This document shows positions 12,001 to 25,600 of a DNA stretch of 64,000 bases, in pieces; position 1 is the stretch's first letter; each line of letters opens with the position of its first letter. The stretch is from Hymenolepis diminuta. Its lineage: Eukaryota; Platyhelminthes; Cestoda; Cyclophyllidea; Hymenolepididae. Below the pieces are notes generated by a model. That model worked only from the letters and a program-made list of their open reading frames with translations, ran no database searches and was not told the DNA's origin. The stretch spans positions 62,001 through 126,000 of the forward strand of contig CAADRB010000118.1 in the NCBI GenBank assembly GCA_900708905.1, read 5' to 3'. The position numbers were made by a program, and so were the translations under genes.

Positions 12001-13618
12001 ATCTTCTCCAGTTCAAATTCGTCTGATTGCTGAAGCAAACTTACACCTGGAAATGACCAAGTTTATATGATTTGGGGGTGGCTCCATTGTCATTTTTGAT
12101 GTTCACATCTGTTAATTATTAAAAGCTATGATTTGTGGCTGGTAATAGTAAACTTAGACTCACTTAAACTACTCTACTGATAACTTTTCAGTGGCGTTAA
12201 TATATGCTTTCAGTGCAGAAGCATCGCTTTTAGATTCCATTACAATAAGTGGTCTGGTTTGTTAACTTGCTAAATGAATTATCTTGTATTTATTTTCTCT
12301 TTTTGCGTTTAGGTGGCCGGCCACCCAGTGGAGAACATTCTCTCTGGCCAAACGGACACTCGAGTGATTGTCCGGCTCAATATCCACGTGGGCAACATGT
12401 CGCTGGTGGACCAGTTTGAATGGGATCTCTCCGAGCCTGCCAATTCACCCGAACAATTCGCTGGACGCCTATGTGCTGAACTCGGTCTTGGTGGTGAATT
12501 CGTTACTGCCGTCGCCTACTCCATTCGTGGTCAACTAGCATGGCATCAACGACTCTACGCATTTACGTGGGTTATCTAATAATAAGTTTACATTTTCTTT
12601 CAGATGCGGCGAGATGCTACATCATTTGTCTTAAATTAGTGTTTAAATAGAACCAATGAAACTTAAACCTATAACGTATTGCGAACTACTTACAAAACAC
12701 TCAGAAAATTTCAGAGAACATATCTAGTGTATGAAAGGGTACTATTGTGCATCAATTATTGTGTCTGTTTAAACGCTCTTTAATTATCTAGGAACGTGGA
12801 AATCTTAAGCTTTATTTAGTCGCATCTTTGTCCTTGTACCTTTATTGTGCTACGCAATTTTCTATGGATATGTAGGATCCGAAAATCCATTGCAAGACTA
12901 GAATTCAAAAACTGTCGCTGTATCATCACTTGCATTAAATATTGGCTGTGTCTATTGTCTAGCTTTTGTTTTCACAGTGAACGAGTAAAAGAATATAAAT
13001 AATTGATTCTTCTGGTTATTTTGCATCAACAACCCACAAGATGTGGATGTCAAAATAAGTCAGACTTCGTACTACAACTCTTTTATGTAGTAAAGTTTTT
13101 TTCCAACTCTATGAACGTGTGCTCAATTTTTTAGAAATTACTCAATTAATTTGAACTTTGACGATGAGATTTAGGAACTAATTGTGAAAATTGTGAAATA
13201 ATTAATGAAATTTAAGTAATAAAAGTCAGCCTACATTTGAAGCACACACACGAATATCCGTATCTAGTTTTCCCTAAGAAGCGGATCACGCTGGGTATAT
13301 TTTATAGGTAGTCAACGGGCATTTGTACCCTTTTGATTTTCCATTTATGTATTGATTTTTTGTACTCTAGTGAGTCACCCTTGCCGACAATTGATGTCGT
13401 GTTCCGCAGTCCCAACGAAGCTGATCAGTGGAGTCCTGTGGTCGAAGTATTGACTGATGCTGAAATGGAAAAGAAGATTCGTGATCAGGATCGTAACACA
13501 CGGTGAGCTGTTAATCGTATCTTTAATCATCATGTCTTCAAATCTTCATTCTTATGACTTCTTTTTTTTCCTCTTTAGACGTATGCGTCGTTTGGCCAAT
13601 ACCCAACCTGGATGGTAA
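9039..13618 (+). CDS. SMARCB1: SMARCB1/SNF5 homologue, core SWI/SNF (BAF) subunit
   Basis: Eight exons: 9039-9122, 9233-9338, 9376-9476, 10078-10441, 11094-11362, 12313-12566, 13371-13502 and 13579-13618, giving 449 residues (human 385). SNF5 is a nuclear scaffold of the ATP-dependent remodeller and contacts the nucleosome acidic patch. The N-terminal winged helix is at about 1-64 ([40 protein letters not shown]). Residues about 98-186 are a Gly/Ser/Thr-rich insert absent from vertebrates. [19 protein letters not shown] is the conserved linker. Repeat 1 is at about 248-308 ([30 protein letters not shown]). Repeat 2 is at about 325-387 ([40 protein letters not shown]). The C-terminal basic helix [20 protein letters not shown] ends in PGW. 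The start matches the family N-terminus. Introns 2 (37 nt) and 7 (76 nt) are short; the others are 110-950 nt. Confidence 0.97.
10641..10822 (+). repeat. Dispersed tRNA-like SINE copy (best plus-strand copy)
   Basis: It lies in SNF5 intron 4. The head GGTGGTGCAGTTGTTAA resembles a tRNA A-box region. About 30 nt later GGTTTTGATGCCCATTGG resembles a degenerate B box. Then come TGGTCAACCGCACTAG and a tail ending near GGAAAACGCTTTCC. The head and middle recur on the minus strand at 22055-22173 and 63390-63487; the tail recurs at 29980-30070. Confidence 0.55.
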
Positions 13619-16600
13619 TTACCTGGATAGAGATTTTATCCGCTGTCTGACTTTGTTTAATCATAATCTGTTAACATGTATTTGTCTCTCCCCAATTGCT
13701 GTATTGAAAAAAAAATCGTTTTACAGCCGCTTATCTTTTATAGGTATAGATTTTTGCGACAGGCTTTGAATTCCATTATAACTTAGTGTGATTTCCGTTT
13801 AAGTGATCATTGGGGGTTTGCGTAGAAGCCTTAGAAAAGACGGTTATCAGCTTAAAGTTGTTGAAATTTTATTCTTACTCTAAGGGGACTTGTCGTAAGT
13901 TAACAGAGTTGCTTTTTCTTACAGTCTTGAAGATACGAGTTAGGTAGTTGGGGGCGTAGATCTCTGTCTATATTGGCTGAATTAGGAGAATAAATTCAAA
14001 GATTGTGGGTTTCGGGAGTGTGTTATATGAAACTCTTACGATGCGGCACGGTGTTTTATGAGAATTTGGATACTGAAAACCAGTGGGAAACCTCTCACCT
14101 TTACTAGAATGCCAACCACAATTAAAGAACAGGAAAAGAAAGAGTAGTTCACGTGGGTGTCCGATGTCATAGAATCCTTCCAAATGCGTTTGAAATAGGT
14201 CACCGTCAAATAGACTGTTATCAAAGTGCAGATATTCTACAAATCGACAGACTTCTTTGTCCTGTGGGAGGCTGTTTTAAGATTTCGAAACTGTAGGATA
14301 TCGTGCCATTTTGATTTTACGATGACGATGGTTCTAAAATAAGAAGATTCTGCCCTCAGACAACTTAACGATTTTCGAGTTCAGACGCAGTTAGACCGTA
14401 TTCATTGACTTATCCCTAAATCTCTTAGATACTACTTGAATTATTTCTATCATCTCTTTCTTTTTAAAAGCTGTTCATAATTAAATTGGATAGTTTTTTT
14501 GCTTGTGCCATGGAAAGTACCTAGGAAGTCCTTTTGACTAGAAATATTTGAGAGGTAGTTTAAGATAAAGGCTAATATGCAAAGTCTATATGAAGGGCAA
14601 TTGCACATGAATTTTATTTGCAAAAACTGAGATCTATTTTTGCATGTTCATTGTTACCCGAACCGAAAAGTTAATAAGATTGGGCAATGGCATCTTTCCT
14701 ATCTCATTAGCTACCGTAAGGTAAGGTTTACACCTAGTGGCAATTAAATCAAACAAACCGTACCTTGCTAGCTTGCACGAACTAACAGCTCTATAACAGA
14801 CAATGGGAGAAGTGCCACCACTTCACCTCTTAAACTCGGTCAGTGTGGGAGCTATAATTACGCTCACCTTTAAAAGCTAAGCTCAGCCAACACACCCCAA
14901 CTGGAACTGAAATGTTGACTTCAAGATTGGAATCCATGAATTTAATTTTTCCAGGTCTCAGTAAATGTTTTATTAAAACTTATGTTACGTATGCCCAAAT
15001 CATTCTTTCGATACAACCTGTTGTTCCAATTGACGAAATACAAAAAAGTAATTGTATTTAACAAGCACAACCTGACTATCCATTAAATTTGATAACCCTC
15101 TCGTTTACTCTTAACTGAAGATATATTCAAAAAAGCAATAAACAGAAGGGTCCTTTTATTAACAAGACAACTCTTTAAAATAGCATTTAGTTCACGAGAT
15201 TTGCCAGATATTTATGGAGAAGTTTTATAGCGATTTCAGCGTGTACTTCTGTGGTGATCTTTTGAGTATGCACTCAAACGAAATTCATATTGAGTCGATG
15301 TCTTGAATATTTAAACGCCTGAAGCTCTTAATGGGGACGTGCTTTTCAACTACTCTCTCTTACGGCGTTCCACATTGGTATTATGTGTGTTTGATGTCGA
15401 AAGACTGAAGGCACTTCTAATCCCTGTGATGGGTGACCTTAAAATTACGATCTCACATATCCAAGACCTGTGAATAGCTGGTTAAATTGATTCCTTTAGA
15501 AAACCTCGTAGCCAGACTTTAATGAAGAAGGTGATATGAACAATAGTTCCAATTTTCTTAATTAAAGGTCCCTTTGGGTCGTCAGATAATGCAGAGTACT
15601 AGAAAGAAAGTTTACACAAAGTAATGGCTAGGGTGAATCAATCTACACGGCTGGGAAGTCTTTTGTTTGACCCTCCGTTATGGCTAAAATAGCCAAAAAC
15701 GTCACTTCCCTCTCTAATAGCATGAATCTCTCTCTTAGGGGAATTCGAACGTAAACAGAAATAAGAATCTCTCAACTCTATGTATTACGGAAAAGAAGGC
15801 GCTAACTGTAGGATCACTACCGTAGGATCAATAAAGACTTCCAATGCCCGATTTCTGGTCTTACTAAAAACAAAGGCTACTGAAACGCTACATATCAGAA
15901 TGTCTTGTGCAATGCTGACATCAATTTCAACAACTATTCTCTCGAAAAGTCATTCGGAATAGCAGCTGCGCCTATTCTTCGGGCTGAGAAGAGAATAAAT
16001 AAAAAGCATGAATCCTACGAGGCAAACTTCCCTACACTTTCATCAAACTATTCCCGCTCTGCTATGGTTATTTAGCCACTTATTTAAATAGTATATTACA
16101 TACTGTCTCTATTAAAAAACCGACATATATACATGTACAGTAATGCGTGATTATTATTATTTATTATAATAAATATTCGCAATAAAATGACAAACATGGA
16201 AACTACCATGCTATTATTGAAGAATCGTCATGAGTTAATAGAAATATGCACTTTTATAACACCAAGTTATGGGATTTTGAAAGTCAACAACGTCTGAACT
16301 TACACATGTTTGAAAGATTAGGAGGTGGTGTCCATAAAAATTTAAAATAGCTCTAAGAGTAAGAGAAAAAATACATCCTTACGAAACTAATGATCCTTAC
16401 AACAGTCTTTTACAAAATTGGAAGACCGAGGGTTGAAATGGATTATGATGTATTGGACAGACGTAGAGGATTAAGAGAAGAGTAAGAAGACTTTAAGAAT
16501 TAGGAGAGAAGGGTATAAATGTCAGCACAGCTTAAGTAAATGTGAATATTTTATAGATTATGCGTATTAAAGGGATCTGAGGCGGAGTTGACTATTTGAG

Positions 16601-16780
16601 TTCTATAATTTATGATTGGCCTGAGCGACGTTTACTAACAGTCGGTGGTTGTTGACCTCAAAACGATTATTACTTACTGCTGAGGTGTGATATCAATTGG
16701 TTGACCTCATCAGTGAATTTCACAACCGTTATTACAATAAACTTTTGAAACTAACTTCAGTTCGTTTTTATCTAACGTAG

Positions 16781-16860
16781 CGACTAGACGCACTCAAAAC
16801 CGCTGTGAGCCCCCGGATATCAACTCATTTGGTTTATTTGGAATTGAAAGAAGATTTACC
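16781..16860 (+). other. Isolated exon-like interval
   Basis: A TCTAACGTAG acceptor is followed by 80 open nt in phase 1-0 and a perfect GTAAGTAAG donor. The product contains NRCEPPDINSFGLFGIERRF. It is richer in GC than its surroundings. Its phase-0 end could join the phase-0 acceptor at 22675, but no upstream partner was found. It is not in phase with SNF5 exon 7, where it would give a stop. Confidence 0.25.
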
Positions 16861-19800
16861 GTAAGTAAGACATATTTTTAATAAAAATTTGTTCAGTTTG
16901 GAAGTGTCAATTCCGGATTTTGCTAATTAGAGCTTATTTTTTGTAGGCACTATTTTGGTCCTTTTAAGTACTTTTCGTTACTCACTTGATGATTTTTATC
17001 CTTTTCAATATTAAATTTATCCTCCTTTTAACTACTATTCTTATAATCACCCCTTTGTTTATAAAAACTCCGCCTAGTATCCCTAATCAAATTTTGATTT
17101 GGTGGAGTGGGGATTCCAGTCTACTTCTTTGAGAACCGAATAGGCCTCTTTTAATTTTCCATTAAAGGTAATTCAGCATAAGTGTTAAGACACAGGCTGA
17201 GAAGTAAGTATATGCTTTAAAATAAAATGTATTGTAAGTGACTTGAGTAGAATAGGAGTTTATTAATGAAAATGGCACAAAATGCAATGGAACACATGTG
17301 GCTGTACGTAAATAGAAAGAGGAAGAAGATAGTATAGGTTACCAGAAGTCCCGTCGTTGGTGGCTCATCTGGACTTCTCCACAATATCCACAGAACTGTG
17401 GATGCTGGTTGGTCCTTTTTTCGCACTGACAATAGGTAGTCGTAAATCAGTAGAACATGATTAGGTAGTTAAATATTGCAGCCATTTTGATTACCTGGTG
17501 AGATCATAACCACAGACCATTCTTTTTTATCATTTTGGTCTCCATATATCATTTATAGTCTGCTTCTTATTCAGTTATTTTAAAAATGGAGGTTGTGAAA
17601 AGAGTACATACAACATGAGGTTTAATTCGATATTCAAGTAGTACTTCAACATTCCTTTCCATCTTCTTAATTAAATCACCCCAATATTCCTTACAGAAGC
17701 TACATATTTGAGCTTCGTATGCAAATTCTTGTTACATTGTTCTGATTATGTACTGTACAATAATCATTCACAACCTTTTCTTTCGACCAAGCTGGGCTGA
17801 TAGCTTGGAACTATCCCGAATATTTCAGCATCGAAAATTACATTTTAATCATGAATGGAGATGACAAACTGATAGCTGACGTATCAATTACTGTTGTCTT
17901 TTAGAGGACATAACGCATTCGGCAAAAGGGATATTTAAGGTAACTCTTTTAACTTATTGATTTGAGCTCTTGGAAATCAGAAATCTAGGTCAAATAGTGC
18001 TTCACTGTTCAAGCGATTAGTCTAATTCAGTGAAAATTTTATTTCCTTTCTTCTCTTTTCCTTACTTTTTGACATATCATTCTTTTTTCCCATATCTTTA
18101 CATTCCAACAGCTTTCTTGATTATTTAAATATAAGGAATCTTCTTTATGTTATTTATGTTAACTTTCAAAGGTTTAGACAGATTGAAATTGAAGTCAGAG
18201 ATCATAGCTATAATACGTTTATAAAAGAAATTTTCATGATTTATCTCATTAAGAAAATATTTCAAATAGCCTAATTGTGTAGTGCAGAACTTAAGTTCCC
18301 TAATTAATAAATTCTCAAGGAAGTACCTTTTAGTACATAGTGAAGAAATTTTAGAATTCCTCGTGTCTGGCACAAAATCACACTTTGCCATGAAATTAAA
18401 CCGTGCATTTCTCATGAAACAAGCAATTATAAATAATAGTATTTATTCATGACAAGGTCAAAGGTCATCTTTGGAAGGCAAATGAATACAGGAAACTGTA
18501 GAACAGTCGAATGTCGGTTAAGGAGATCGGCAAGACTAGACAGAGTAAATAAAATAATGTCATCAAACGTGTCTTGGTTCATTCGATTTTTGGAATGAGT
18601 TATTACAGTTTTACTTCAAGTGCAAAGTCCGTTGCCCCATGTTACAAAATTCAAGCTTCATGAATCGTCGTCTTGCTTACTAAACGAATTCTAAGCCACA
18701 ATGTCCAGTGATTATTGGCTGACTGATTAATGAAAATGATTGGTCACTTTGATTTTGTCACTTTGAATCACCTGTTTTCTTCCAAAAGCCTAGGAAGTAG
18801 GATGATTAAGATGATCTTATCAGTCTAAACGATCCTAACGTTGTAAATATTTTTGACATTTTCGTTTTGAAACCAAGATGTCCATACAGCTCTAGTAGCT
18901 GTTGATGCATTTTCGTTATTGAAAACCTTTATGTCCTGAGATATTCCGAGAGAATTCTAGCTGATCGGAGGTAGACTTTGAAGGTAATTAAAAGAAAATT
19001 GCGCTAGTTGTTGCTTTTCAAGAGTTAAGATTTGTTTTCGTGTGTATCTAATAATTCCACAATTCAAAAACCCGCTCAATTTCATTTGAGAACACAAAAG
19101 GTGACATACATTCTCACTTTCGAATAGTAGCTAACTTGAACGACGGGGATTGGCTATCTTATTCATTCGAAACATGAAATCGATTGGCTTAGCTCATTAG
19201 AACCTTGTGATTGATTTAAATGGTGTGGAACTTATCAAAACAGATCTATTTCATCTTTTTATCCGGTATAGTTTAGGAAGATAAGGATTATTTTAATAAG
19301 AAATAACCGATTTTGAATAAAACTAAGTGGTAATTTTTTAGTAAAGTAACTACTTCGATTTTTCTCATAAAATATTTCGGTGTTTCATAATCATTTTTTT
19401 CTATTTGCCTTAACATTATGCCGCTTTCTATCTGCTCATATGCATTGTGATAACCATTGTCTGATTGCTTTTAAATTCAGTGCTTATTAAAGTATTTAGA
19501 TGGCGAATTTTTATACAATGGGGAGAGGGATGGTATTTGTGTTCACATATTTTAATGATTTCCATAAAACCTTAAATCACTTTTCTTTTCTGAGATTCAT
19601 TTGGGTTCCCAGGAGTCTTTCCAAAGAAGTAAATATCTCCCAGATATATTGTAGTCTTGGTGTTAACATAAAGAGTCCATTGTTTTAATATAAAAAGGTC
19701 GCAACGATTTTCATCCATAGGTGTCCAATATACCCACTTGTGAAATCGAAGATTACGGAAGCGACATTGATCACTGATCTGAATGGCGGGTGCTACACCA

Positions 19801-20970
19801 ATAAGCCCTTTGCTATAGCTAGGTAATCCTCCTAAGCAGTCCTGGTAGCGTCTAGCAGAGTCGTCTATTGTAAATTTGCTCCCGAAATTAGCTAGGCTGC
19901 TTCCGAAGTAGCGAGAACAAGAAAGGTGTTGAGTGGAGAGGGTTTATTGATCTGTAAGCGATGAGAGAGTAAGAATTCTATGAGAGCTCCTTATGAGTCG
20001 CTGTCCACGAGTTTGGTCCTCAAATACGAACAACACTAAGCTGCAGGGATATTGATTGCTGATTAGCTGAGGAGGCCTCTGTACGCGAACTCCACAGCTA
20101 CACTGGTTAGATTTGGCTAGTAAAGAGGACTGCATAATTGCAGTTTGTCACTATGAAAGTTCCAAGATGTTATTTCTCTCCCCAAGAAGAAATTGAACTT
20201 TATTAAATAGAATTGGGTGTTACGAGGACTTGCTGTATTTTCAATTCAGTTTCATTTTTGTAGCACACTATTATTGCTTTCGTTTTTACAACCTTTTGCA
20301 TAAAATTATACATATGCATAACTCACTATAGTCCATCACCGTTATTGAATATGACTTTGTTGATTTTAAAATAAGATAGACTGGTGCCATCAAAGAATAT
20401 GCATGATTCTTGTTCAAAATGCATTTATTAATCGAGCTTCATTTTGAATTTGGGCTTAACTTACGCTTTCTTAATTTAGTTTTGTTTTGCGAGAGACCTT
20501 TCATAATAAAGGATATTTTATAACAACTAACAAAAAATGAAGACTTTGATAATGCCATACGACATTCTAGAGGTATTCAGAGAGGAAGTTTATCATAAGA
20601 GCGTAGCTTGAATATTATTCAACAAGAGTAATTCAAACGATATGTTGAGCCACCTTCAACATTTTATTATTAGACACCTCTGATGCTTAAATAAGTGAAA
20701 TGATCCTTAACATTATATCGAACGCTCATGCCGACCTGTAACTCTGTGCTCTCCTAGTTGAAGAACTTCAAAGTGCCAACTACATTAATTTTGTCTCCTT
20801 GCCACAACCTCGTCGTCACTCACACAGCGCAGATGCTAGTTCTTTTCTCTACAAATTTCTTTTTTCCTGCTTCTTCCACTTTCTTCCATATCTTCCTCTG
20901 GTTCAACTCGAGCGTTGGCCTCCTCATTTGGGGAAAGCTGTCGTTTCTCGATAACCTTTAGGGAAATCAT

Positions 20971-21030
20971 TAGTCCTCTGAGAAGATATCCAACCTAATT
21001 TGGTCGGGCTTCTTGTGGGATTAGATCCGC
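20971..21030 (+). repeat. Dispersed repeat, copy 1
   Basis: Shares an approximately 50-nt block with 32372-32427, including GAAGAT, ATC.AACCTAA, a T.G.GGCT motif and a following GGATTAGAT/GCAGATT. Both copies follow pyrimidine-rich DNA. Class unknown. Confidence 0.4.
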
Positions 21031-22054
21031 CATACGAATTTTGCCGTTTGCAACAAATAACCATTCCTTTTTTACTTGCATACATCCATTCTGTTTTATT
21101 TAATGGATAACCATGTGCTGTGATCTTCAACACACATAAGGTTTTCTAATAGTTCCCTATTGGCATTCCTAAATTGTCTAAGAGTCAAATCTTTCCCCCT
21201 CCCCCTGTTTGTGTTTATTAAACTCTTCAAAACCACAAGAAACTCAATAGCACACCCTCGTGCCAACAATAGTAATTATGATCATAGATAAGTATAAATA
21301 AATGGTATTGAAATTAAATAGATAAAGATTTTTATTACATCAAGAGTAAGACGTAGAAAGGTGCTCCGCAAGCCATAGAAAACACTTTATTTGATTATTT
21401 TGACTGGTGACAAAACATTAAAGATATGTTAGAATTTCTTAATTTTAAATTATAATTCTGTAGTTTTCATAAATTTATCTATTTCTCTGTTCAAGTGCAA
21501 TGACTTTAATTTTGATAAGTTTAGGCATGTTTTTTGTTATATTTTTAATAGGACTGATATTTATTACACACAATATTCTGCATGCAATTACAATAATCCA
21601 CTTAATTATATGTGTTGCACATCTGTACGGTTTAATATATTATACTTAGCTAACTGCATAGACATTAGTTTCTACTGAAAATTCATTAATTTGCTTGGCT
21701 CATTCGAGGGACAATTTGCATTAAAAATAGCATTTGGACAAATGACAGATAGGTTCCAATTTATTCAATATATTCATTGAAGATTGGGGGAAAGTGAAGT
21801 GAGGTACCTCGATTTTGAAACTGAAAGTTCAACGTAGTTCCAGTAGGCGTTAGATCCTTTTCGTCCTTAGGATCCTAGATATTTTTAAAGGCATTTTGAT
21901 CGTGCTTAGTTTCAAAGACGATTAGGGAATGTTGTAGATGATGGTTTTCAAGAACGAAGTTTTGTGTTCATTTATACCTTGAAAAATCATTTTTCAGCCC
22001 TCATTTTTAGCAGAGGTGTATGATCATGGAGGCTTTCCTATAAGAAAAGCTTCT

Positions 22055-22173
22055 CAATTAGTCTTAACCATTGCGGTTGACCACTCCACTCACTCACTCT
22101 GTGAAGATTGGCATCCAATCCATAACCTCTGACTTTACAAACAAATATGTTAATGGCTGTGCCACCATCGCAG
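22055..22173 (-). repeat. tRNA-like SINE copy, minus strand
   Basis: Read on the minus strand it begins CGATGGTGGCACAGCCATTA, then GGTTATGGATTGGATGCC (B-box position), then AGTGGTCAACCGCAATGG. The order and spacing match 10641-10760. Confidence 0.5.
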
Positions 22174-22274
22174 ATTTATTTAGTTTAATTTGTTTTACTC
22201 TTATATTACATTACATATAGCAGTTTACGGTTAATGTGACTATTGCACGTATTAAATCCATTTAAATAAAGCGT

Positions 22275-22345
22275 GATGGCGATGCAAGAGTGAGGATGAC
22301 AGTGATGTGGGTGGCCAACCGTACTAGTTAAATCTGATTTTTTTT
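22275..22345 (+). repeat. SINE-like fragment, partial
   Basis: Contains GGTGGCCAACCGTACTAG followed by TTAAATCTGA, matching the middle of the copy at 10641 (TGGTCAACCGCACTAG, TTGAGTTTGA). It lies about 100 nt from the minus-strand copy, so this spot received two insertions or one rearranged one. Confidence 0.35.
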
Positions 22346-22690
22346 TCAATGTAAGTGTTGTTCACGATTTTCCTGATGATTGTGAGAGGGTTTCAGAAAG
22401 AGCAAAACGTGAATCTATTTGCTTTAATATTTCTAATACTTTATCTAATATTTAATACAATAATTACTCTTTTGAAGTTTAGCATAGAATCAATTTTCAT
22501 CATCTATTTTTCTGCGAAATACTGACAAGTACAGCGTTCCAATTCTTATCTGTGCAAGTGATCCTATTGAAAAGTCAAAGTACGTTGGAAATTGCTCCGA
22601 AGTACCTCGGAAAAGTTTACGCTTAATCCACCTCAGAAAAATTTCTATTTGATCTCTTCGTTTTGGATTGGTCAGAGGGCAATCTTTCAC

Positions 22691-25600
22691 ATGCAAGAGC
22701 AAGAAGAGCAAGTAATCAGTTCAAATCAGACCCCAGAAAATTCTCAAATGACTCAACAAGACTTAAGAGTACCACCATCACCTGTCACTTCTGTACTCAC
22801 TGTTGATCCTCTTGTTATATTAGGAGGGTCCAAGAACATTCGGAGATCACCTAAACTTGAAATGTTCCATTCACCTGTTCCCTGTTTCTATAAGAAACGT
22901 GCTTATAGAAAAGCACACATCCCAACAGAAGCTGGAGATAGTTCATCTCCATTAGCTCAAATATCTATTTCTACAAGAAAATCAAAACAGCAAGGATTCT
23001 CCAATTCTTCAGCTTCAGAACACCCCAACACAACAGTAAGTTGATTCAAATGCAATTTTAAAAAAATTTTTTGTTCATTTAGAGGGATAAATAGCTTTAA
23101 TGTTATATAATGTTCATTCTAAAGTTGAGTGATTGTATTCATCAATGAGTACACGAGTAAGTAATATTATATGTAAATGGGTATGTTAAAGGAATCATTG
23201 GGCGCAATGTTCTTCTAATACGATAAAATGGTGACTATTTTCGCGCTGATAGAAGAAAATTAATGCTTTGATGTGGCATGTCGGACTATGAAAATCAATT
23301 AGCTAACCAGTAAGCTCTGAAATTTTTGTAAATACTAGAATGATCAAAAAATGCCAAATCAGGATCGCCAAACTATCAGCTCCAGTACAAAAAAGTCAGA
23401 TCATCTGATGGAGTTGGGTAGAAGCATAACTGTGTTTTCACGTTGCCTTAATAAACATCTCATTAACTTTGGCTACAAATGAACTCGTTAATCGCTGCTA
23501 GGTTAGAAGAAATCGTAGTTCCTTAGCTACAAATAGGACAAGAGGCAGTAAAAAATAAATAACTAGTTTTTTTATATATAGTTGACATTATTCCTCCTCC
23601 TTAAACTAGAGATATTTTAGATACCTTGAATTTTAGAAGGGGTTAACCATAGTTGAATAGTGTGAGATTAGAATATCAGTAATGAACTTCGAAAAAATTA
23701 CCACTTCTAATTGTTTAACGATTTCTCAATTTAGAATTCCCAACCACAAGTTAGGGCCCATCATTTTCCACATGTGCAAAATTATCGTGATTGCACACAA
23801 GTCCAAGGACTTAGAAACGTTCGGAGCAGCCAGGCAAATACTAAGGCTAGCAAGAGATGCGCTCCACCAAAACCTTCTAGCCACTCAAGTCAAAATCAAT
23901 ACCAACCATGTCATAGTGGAGAGGAACAGTGGAGAGTAGTAAATAATCCTAAATCTTTACCAGTTTCGCCACACAGAATGCCCAATTCAAGTCTCAGCGT
24001 GTCGAACAGCAGATGCACAAGCACATCATTGTATCCTCCTTCACAGTATAATCCGACTGCATTTTCAAATCCTCAACAACAACAGGTAATTTGAGTGTTT
24101 AATCAGATGGTAACAAATCCTAACTGTTTATAGTAACTTAGTATTAATTATGCGATTATTCTGAACAAGCTGTTAGTTTTTCAATTTAGATTATTTAAGG
24201 CATAATTCAATGCGAATTTGAAAGGATCCGTAATGAATGTACTGCATCTCCACTTTAATGGCCTTTATATCGCTTATCGATTTGAATCTGTTTTTAGGCT
24301 GCACGTTGTTTTCAGTTTACTTTCAACCTCTACTTGTCCCCTTCTAATGTAAGTATTTTTCCCAAGTCTCTAGCTCCTACCTATCTTTTCTATAATAGTT
24401 ATCGGTTAGAAAGATGGAAATTGAACATTTTTTAGACCTTTTTGAACAGTATGTCGTATTTAACAATCTCTGTTAACATGGTGAGTATGGTTTTAAAAAT
24501 AATATTAATCGAGGAGAGGAGAAGAGTAAATTGGGAATTTCCCTCTTGAGGCCAAAATTTCAATTAGGATCCCTTTGTCCGTTATTTCTTGGAACTTTTA
24601 AGGGCGTTCCATTGGAGGCAGGCCTTCATGATAAGTAGGGGAAAATTGCAATGGCTGTTGTTTATAAAAAGCGAAGGCTTGCATTGCTTCGCATTTTCTC
24701 TATTTTGCATTTGATCAGCTCCAATTACTCTGATAATAGAAGAAAGCGTTCACTAGAATTGCTCAAATTTAATAGAGTGAGTCGCAGTGTTACAATTTCA
24801 GAGTCCTGACGTATCATAATTTAGCAAATTCTTCCAGGATAGTAACAAATAGCAATATCATACTAGTTTACATATTTCCCTAATCTAGGCTTGTGCCAGC
24901 CAAGTTATAATCGAACGTACTTTTATCTTAAAAAAACGTTCAATGCAGATCCGTGCTGGATCAATTTAATCCAAATTATAACACTTAAGGTAGTAGCGAT
25001 AGGAGTAATCATGAGTTGCCATTAAGAAAAGAAAAATATTTAAAGTTTAATGCATATTGTCTTTGCATGAGTCAGGGAAAAGAAAGAAAATATTGGATAG
25101 ACATTCAGAATCTCTTTTTGAGGAATTTCGTCATTTGTATCAAATCCAGGGAAAAATTTTCCAATTTTTAATCGAGAATAGACATATAAAAGGGGGAGTG
25201 GTAAAACAGCCAAATACCTGATGAAAGCGGGTAGGTGATAGCTTAATTTCACTGTGTCTTATCAACATAGTTCCCACCAGGTGAACTCTCATAATGTGTC
25301 CTTTGTTTTTAGAGCCATAGTCTGCAACCGCGATCAATGCGTTACTTTAGCCAGCAGACCAACATGGGACTTGTACCTCAGATGAACGGGAGTGCTGGAT
25401 CTATTCACCTTCCCCATGGTTATCAAATTCAAAACCCAGCGAAGCGAATGGGAATGGATGATCCCCAAAAAATTCTTTCAGCTTCAGCTGTTACTCCTAA
25501 TGTTACTTCGGGCGCACATAACCTACAATTGATACAGCAGGAAACCAGCAACCTAAATACAAATCTTCAATATGTGCAGGTATGTTTGGAATACATTCTA

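Larger units (their letters stand above)
13619..22674 (+). other. 9-kb intergenic region
   Basis: No convincing gene seen. AATAAA at 13989-13994 is a possible polyadenylation signal for the SNF5 gene. One exon-like interval (16781-16860) and fragments of dispersed repeats (20971-21030, 22055-22173, 22275-22345) are listed separately. The open frames in the rest are short, lack splice context and are dominated by Phe/Leu/Ser/Lys, as expected from AT-rich noncoding DNA. Promoter or 5' UTR exons of the gene at 22691 probably lie at the right end. Confidence 0.4.
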
